Shown piece after piece: positions 58,421 to 64,000 of a DNA stretch of 64,000 nt. The stretch spans positions 260,254,355-260,318,354 of the forward strand of contig JAHLJT010000631.1 in assembly GCA_031308135.1 (NCBI GenBank), given 5' to 3'. The notes beneath the pieces were generated by a model. That model had not been told where the DNA came from. It did not search any database and saw only the letters and a program-made list of their open reading frames with translations. The position numbers and the translations under genes were made by a program. Position 1 is the first letter of the stretch. Each line of letters starts with the position of its first letter. The DNA is from Acheta domesticus (taxonomy: Eukaryota > Arthropoda > Insecta > Orthoptera > Gryllidae).

Positions 58421-60159
58421 ATTTTTAAAGGAAAAAAATTACTCACTATTTTATAAAACTTTTTGAACGTGCTACTAAGCGAGCTATAGACTCCAAGACA
58501 TAATAGGACAAAAAAGCTGTAGTTTGAAGTTCGATAGGCGGTTATGAGGCCCGGTCGGCCTCTGTTTACTAGGACCAGCCTTTATTCCTATTTTTTTTAT
58601 TTTCCTTTGTAGCGCTTGTAACCTTTGTTTTGACACTTGGTGAATGCTTGTTTGTGCGAATTTTATAGAAGTAGTTTTTTTTTAGTTTCGTAAAAATAAC
58701 GAGGTTTCAGGTTTCAAAATCCAAAATTTTAAAAATATTTTCTACAGTTTCCATTAGAATTGGAACAATTTACTGTTTACTGTTCTTGTCAGAAAAGTTA
58801 TAGTCATAGTTGTAGTCACATTAAATACTGTAGTATATTGCTGCAAGGACGAATAGTGTTTTCATCATTCATGAAGTTGTGGATCTACAGATCTTACAGC
58901 ACTACATTCTTATCAAGACATGTACGAGTATATCTACACGAGGGGTCAAGTCCTACTCATCAAAATCATTCAAATATGACCTAGACATCTATTTTTCTTT
59001 CGTACTTTTAGTTGAATGTAATACATTCACCTAGTGTAGGCAATGGCAAGGTATATTCTGCATCGCTTAATGGAAACACTGTGACTTGTCCGAAATATTC
59101 TGCGTAATCAGACAGAAGTTTCAGCAGAACATATTGTTGAAGCAGGTGATATATTTTTGTCGATTTGTGTGGTAAAGAGATGATGAACTTAAGGACACTG
59201 AAAGATATCCTCTACCAAATACATTCAAAGTCTATGATAAGACCTACGTTTTACTTTGGCAGAAATCCATCTACACATCAAGCAGCCCGCTAACGTGGAT
59301 TTTACACCTACCATCAAGTCAATTTTGGGAAGAAAAAATATTCCTGAGAATTGAGGCTCGACATAGATGGCTAGAGCCCGATGAAAATAAAACTGAATTT
59401 TCCTTAAGAACCTTTACTTCGAAAGAACAAATGTTAAGGTATATAGCTGCAGAAAATCTGAACTGATGTGCTCTGCTCCAGGGAAACTGTTCTGATCATA
59501 CACGTGAAAAAAACTGAAACTGACGTCACTTGGAAGAGCATTTCATTTATCAATCAAAATTTCACTCAAGAGGAACCCGTTGAAATCTTTTCTTATTAAC
59601 GTGCTAGAAAGTAATGAATTTAATGCGTCATACAAATCAGAAAGATCAAGTTAGTTTTTGTTTCTTAATGAACTACATTACAATATCTCATCTTTTTGTG
59701 TATTTCATTTTAATGATATACTACTTTCATTTTTTCTCTATTGTGTATCTCTCTACCTACTTATATTTCATTATCACACAGAAAATTAATAGTGAAAAAA
59801 TAGATCGTGAAATACAAACAATGTGTGTTTACAGTGAGTAGTCTTACCAGAGTTCCCTAGGACTAAATTCCAGACAATCTTTTGAACATTGCCTGGCTTT
59901 TGCAACAAATTTTCAAAACTACACATCTTGTCCCTCACTATCCTTGGACACTTCACTTATTCTACCTCCTCTTTATCTCATTCCTGTACCTCACAAATCC
60001 GAGCCACCTCGTGTTGGCTAACGTGGACTTCATCCGGCCGCGGTCTGAAGGGTACTTCGAAACGTTTGGTACAACGAACGTCTTCCACTAGCGATAACAT
60101 AAACCGACAAATTCTGGATTAACAAGAGTCGCACCCTTTCCACATTACAATGCTTAGGC
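58421..60159. other. Intergenic or intronic DNA, nothing recognised
   Basis: No supported coding frame. If the 57546 exon is real this is probably its first intron. Confidence 0.4.
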
Positions 60160-60591
60160 CAGGCTTGTCCAACTGGCGGCCTGCGGGCAGCACGCGGCCC
60201 GCGGTGCCATTGTTGTGGCCCGCGAAGGGTTTTTAGTCAAACGTTGAAGCCCCTTGCATCCATTTCGAGCGAGAACATAGCGCGCCTAGCGCAAGCTTTC
60301 TGTCGGAGCCAACACGCTCTTAATGTAAAAATTAGATTCAAGTTTAAATTTAGGAACATTTTTATAGTAAATTCAAAAATTTAAAATAATTCCAATGTGT
60401 TTCAATGCGTTATGCAAGCATCGGCCTGATATAACACATGGTTCCATTCCTCCTTCCCCGGTTTCACAGCAGCTGGGCAAAGTGCCGAGACCAACAATAC
60501 GAAGTGCGGTGAGGATCGCCCGAGTAATGAAAATTTGGCCCGCTACCATATTAAAGGTTCTAGTTGAGGCCTTGCAAGTTGGATACCCCTG
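60160..60591. mobile_element. hAT-type non-autonomous element, 432 bp
   Basis: Left end CAGGCTTGTCCAACTGGCGG, right end on the other strand CAGGGGTATCCAACTTGC. The CAGG..TnTCCAAC terminus followed by a gcggcccgcgg run is typical of a hAT subgroup. Flanking gcttaggc (60152-60159) and gcatagac (60592-60599) match at 6 of 8 positions as an 8-bp target duplication. Confidence 0.75.
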
Positions 60592-60939
60592 GCATAGACA
60601 AAGTGCATAAACGCCATTTACTGGTATTTTGTGAAGTGAATATTCGACGTTGCCCAGATATTTACCATAATCATCTATTTAACAACTTTGCCCGTCTCGC
60701 CCAATGCGCCTGCTCAGCTGCATGTGCATTGCGGGTTGCATAATGATTTGGCTTGTAATTGGCGCGGTTGTGATTTTCAGTCAAACATCTGAACATTCAA
60801 AAGTTGCAGATATTTCAAAATTGTTTTACCCCTTATACAACTACATTAACGAAAATAGATTTTTTGTTAAAGAAATATGTTCTTCAAAATTAGGTTTTTA
60901 AATAACTTTACAATGCTTTGAAAATTTAAGTAGTTTTCA

Positions 60940-62265
60940 CGTATTTTTTTTTAGTGAAATCGTGTTAATTTAAAAAGAACAATATATTCTTAAATCACCA
61001 AACTTTTTAATTTTGTGCTCGATTGAAGGAAGATTCGCTTTTTAAAATGGCATAGGTTCGACTTTCCTTAAAACTGTGAAATTTCGAAAATAGCAAAAGT
61101 TTAAAATGTCGGGAACGTTGATATCTAAACTGAGGTAACGATGTTTCTCTAAAATTAAAAATGTAAGTGGTGCAACAATAGCTCTTGCTTTCTCCCATTA
61201 TTTCTTAATTTACGTAATTCGAAAATTCAGAAAGTTAAACAAAATGAGACCCGCGCCATTTTTGAAGCGTCCCTTCAATCCGTGAAAATTTGGAGTGCTT
61301 TTTGAAAATTTCTTCTTTTATAAATTGTATTAATTTCAACCACAAATTACACGAAAACAACTCATTTCTTCAAAAAATTGTACGTGAACTTTTTTAAAGG
61401 GCTGATGCTTTACAACGCTTTGTTTAAGGCTCAGTCTTCAATTTTATAATTATGAAATGTTAAGTTTTTGCAGTTTTCGAAACAAAATGGAGAGTTCACC
61501 GAAAATAGGACTAAAACCATTTATTTTACCGTCCCTTGATATATACTAGGAGAAAATTTAAAGAAAAAAATTGGAGAGGTTTTCATGAAAAGTTAAAAAG
61601 ATAAAAATTACCTATATTTTGCTCAAAATTATATTAAAAACGACTAATCTTTTCGAAAAATTGAACTTCACTTTATTTCAAGATGTATTTAAAGAACAGA
61701 TTTCATTGAGCGAAAAACTCTTCAATATTGTAGTGGCTGGAAGACGCCAAAAAATTGCACTTTTGCAATTTTCGAGAAATTAGGAATTTCAACATAAGAC
61801 TTGCACTTAAGGGTCCTTTTCGCTATCCGGGCACCAATTTAATTTAAAAAATGGATATTTTTTTGTGACAATTTTGAAAATGTTTTTGAGAGTTCGTGTA
61901 AAGTACCCTCAAAAATCAAAATATCTGTTTGAAACTCCCAAAGCCTCGAGTTCGATCGGGGAATATCAATTTTGGAAAAAATCGTCTGAGCGGTTTAGGG
62001 CCTCGAGGCGCTAGCGGTGACAACAGACGGACAGAGACGTTTTACCGTCAATCGCTTTTTAGGAATCAAGGACCCACGAAACATGGGATTTGACTTCACC
62101 AGTTTCAGAGGAAGTAATTTAGTATTTATGGCAATAGGATTTATCCAATTTTTCCCTACCAAGGCCCGACAATGAAAGTTTTTCTGTCGAAAATTCACCG
62201 TTTTCTGGCGCACGATTACAATGTTTCCTCTTCTTACATTCGTAAGGGTGAGAGAATAAAAATGT
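60940..62265 (+). repeat. PR-family element, second subfamily
   Basis: Module phrases (aatttaaagaaaaaaattgg, atttcaagatgtatttaaag), then agtaccctcaaaaatcaaaa, cggtttagg...gcgctagcgg, agacggacagagacg, atcaaggacccacgaaacat, and the second-type tail tttcctcttcttacattcgt, aagggtgagagaataaaaa ending near 62262. Confidence 0.7.
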
Positions 62266-62974
62266 GCAAAAGTTCAATTTTTCGAACCTATTCTACATCT
62301 TCAAAATTGAAGCTAGATGTGTATTTCGTAATTCTATTTTTCAATGTGGCAATCTTTAAATCATTTCAAGTACACTTTTTCAATCTGTCGATTCAAGAAC
62401 ATTAGTGGTTGTCGCGTTCTGTCAATTTTTGCAATACATGTGTTAGAATGTGTTAGAGCGCAACATTAAGAAATCACTGAGGCGTGTGAAACGCAGATTA
62501 GAAGTTGTTTGTTACTGCATTACGGGTGGCATTGAGACAAAACTTTACTCAAAAACTACATCATTGTTCACCAGTTATTTACGAATGGAAATAATATATA
62601 AAGAATGTCACTAGTTGATCAAGTCGGTGATGCGATCATAAATAAACGGAGAAAAATCATGTAGATAAATATCAAACATATATCGATTAAACAGTTCTGA
62701 GTAACTTCCTTAAGGTAATTGCAGAATAACTGAACTCCAAACGCCCATACTAAATAGCGGCACTTTAATTGAATCAATCTGACAAACAAATGAATTCGAA
62801 AAAGCAAAATATATAAATTTTATACAAATATACGGTTTTATACAATTTTATTATCTTATTGTTTTATTTCTCGTAAGAAACCAGCCCCTTTGAAAATTTT
62901 ATATTATCGAATTATTTTATTTCATAACAATTAAAAATTAAACTTAATACTATGTTTTTTCAGTCTTCAACAAC

Positions 62975-63006
62975 GTTTCGTGAATTTTCGCACCTCCATC
63001 TTCAGG
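62975..63006 (-). ncRNA. Hammerhead-ribozyme-like core, probable Penelope-like remnant
   Basis: On the minus strand CTGAAGA...CGAAACGT with an 18-base interval. CUGANGA and GAAAC core strands are intact but stem II pairs only weakly. Confidence 0.35.
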
Positions 63007-63292
63007 TGTAATGAAATAATTCAATTCATCGTAATTCCTGAACGTATAACATTAATCTTAGTCCCAGATGATTAACATATATACACAACTTACGGTTTTT
63101 TCAATTAAGATATTTTGATAAGATCCAACAGAAGGTATATCTTTCTGGTATGTATTGATTCGCCAGGGAAGTTTATCCATCTTTTAAAAGTACCTAACAA
63201 TTTTAAAGTTTTATAAAGTTTTTTTTCTAATTTAAAAAGCTATTTCTAGTAAAAATTCATTTTTAATACCCATTTAAGAAAGGAGAACTCAC

Positions 63293-63313
63293 CTGTTTGT
63301 CACGAACAGTCAT
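63293..63313 (-). other. Possible 7-codon first coding exon, minus strand
   Basis: atcaagATG followed by ACT GTT CGT GAC AAA CAG and a strong GTGAGT donor. The start context is good, but seven codons (MTVRDKQ) cannot be assigned and no next exon was found to the left. Confidence 0.15.
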
Positions 63314-63593
63314 CTTGATAGCTGACAATCGTGTGTTCGGGAACTGTAAGTGATTTCGAGATGTGAGTGGGCCAGGGGAGCTGTGAATAGCTTTGACAAA
63401 AAGCAACAGCCTCTTCACTTACACATTTTCAACAGGGGACGTCTTCTCGTAATTTCATTCGACATGCCTCCTCGCCTTTCTTACAACAAAGGAGGACGCC
63501 AGTTCCTCTTATTGCCGAACCCTGGAAACGAAAAAGTAGACAAATCCTGTTCCTACGTAGTAAATTACTTCCTCTAACACGTTGTGTGCTCAG

Positions 63594-64000
63594 ATTCCAT
63601 GTTTTGGAGGTCTTTGATATCGAAAAATCAATTGACGCCAAATGTCTGTCTGTCCGTCTGTTCGTTCGTCCTTGTGGTCAATGCTAGACCCTAAAGCGTT
63701 CAGCCGATGTTTTTAAAACTTATATTCCCAGATCGATCTGAACGATCGGGTATTTTGATTTTTGAGGGCACTTTACACGAAGTCTCAAAAACATTTTCAA
63801 TTTTTTCTCAAAAATGGCTCCCAATTTTTCAATTAACCTTTGTCCTCGGTTAGCATAAAGAATAAGAGAATGGTGCAGGTCTCAGTTTGTTGAAATCCCG
63901 GATTGGAAAAGTGCAATTTTTTGGGGGCGTTTTGCTAGAAATACAATATCGAAGATATATATTTTTCAAATGAAGTCTTTTCTTTAAAGAAAGTTTTTGA
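63594..64000 (-). repeat. PR-family element, truncated by the window end
   Basis: ccatgttttggaggtctttg, atatcgaaaaatcaattgac, ctgtctgtccgtctg, ttctcaaaaatggctcccaa and the module restart near 63880. Minus orientation, second subfamily. Confidence 0.7.

Larger units (their letters stand above)
62266..63590. other. Intergenic DNA, mostly unique
   Basis: No supported long frame. Contains a hammerhead-like core at 62975 and a possible tiny first coding exon on the minus strand at 63293. Confidence 0.4.

Noticed and set aside
59882..60122. Overlapping frames near 60 kb
   Set aside because: No recognised domain, and they stop at the hAT element. Open by chance in a locally GC-richer stretch.

Overview
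This window is nuclear DNA from an arthropod, almost certainly an insect. It is AT-rich, has spliced genes with long introns, and is loaded with diverged transposable elements. The best-matching protein-coding gene aligns residue for residue with insect cytosolic glycerol-3-phosphate dehydrogenase. The size of the introns and the density of old nested repeats suggest a large, probably hemimetabolous insect genome. I cannot name the species from sequence alone.

Layout. 1-2.2 kb is featureless upstream DNA. 2.3-20.2 kb holds the Gpdh gene on the plus strand: a GC-rich leader, eight constant coding exons (2549-9659), a retained-intron stop that would end the protein at 350 residues, and a candidate alternative last exon at 16596 followed by a repeat-poor 3' UTR of 1-3.5 kb. 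Its introns carry a mariner relic, a possible inverted-repeat element and short repeat fragments. 21.7-35.5 kb is a pile of nested repeats. 36.8-38.2 kb is a GC-rich island followed by an 11 x 32-bp minisatellite with a 64-bp higher-order period. 38.2-43.7 kb is mostly unique AT-rich DNA with two hAT-type non-autonomous elements. 43.7-50.3 kb is a second repeat pile. 50.9-52.2 kb is a decayed non-LTR retrotransposon. 54.1-55.6 kb is an intact intronless gene for the exosome subunit Rrp45/EXOSC9 on the minus strand. 57.5-57.8 kb is a very GC-rich candidate first exon of a secreted protein on the plus strand. The remainder is repeats plus an 8-bp-TSD hAT element.

The most unusual content is a dispersed non-coding repeat family, here called the PR family. 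A unit is about 1.2-1.7 kb. It starts with a TAGTGGTGCTAC-like sequence and ends in a hairpin centred on the 18-bp perfect palindrome CGTATACGTACGTATACG followed by GGGAAAGTAAAA. Internally it is built from diverged modules of about 307 bp. About a dozen full or partial copies lie in both orientations, nested in each other and interrupted by a solo LTR and by SINEs. A second small family, a SINE with an (AAAT)n tail and a conserved foldable 5' head, recurs six times. Short hammerhead-ribozyme-like cores typical of Penelope-like elements recur three to four times.

The two clear host genes are unrelated in function (glycerol phosphate shuttle; RNA exosome), and nothing suggests they work together.
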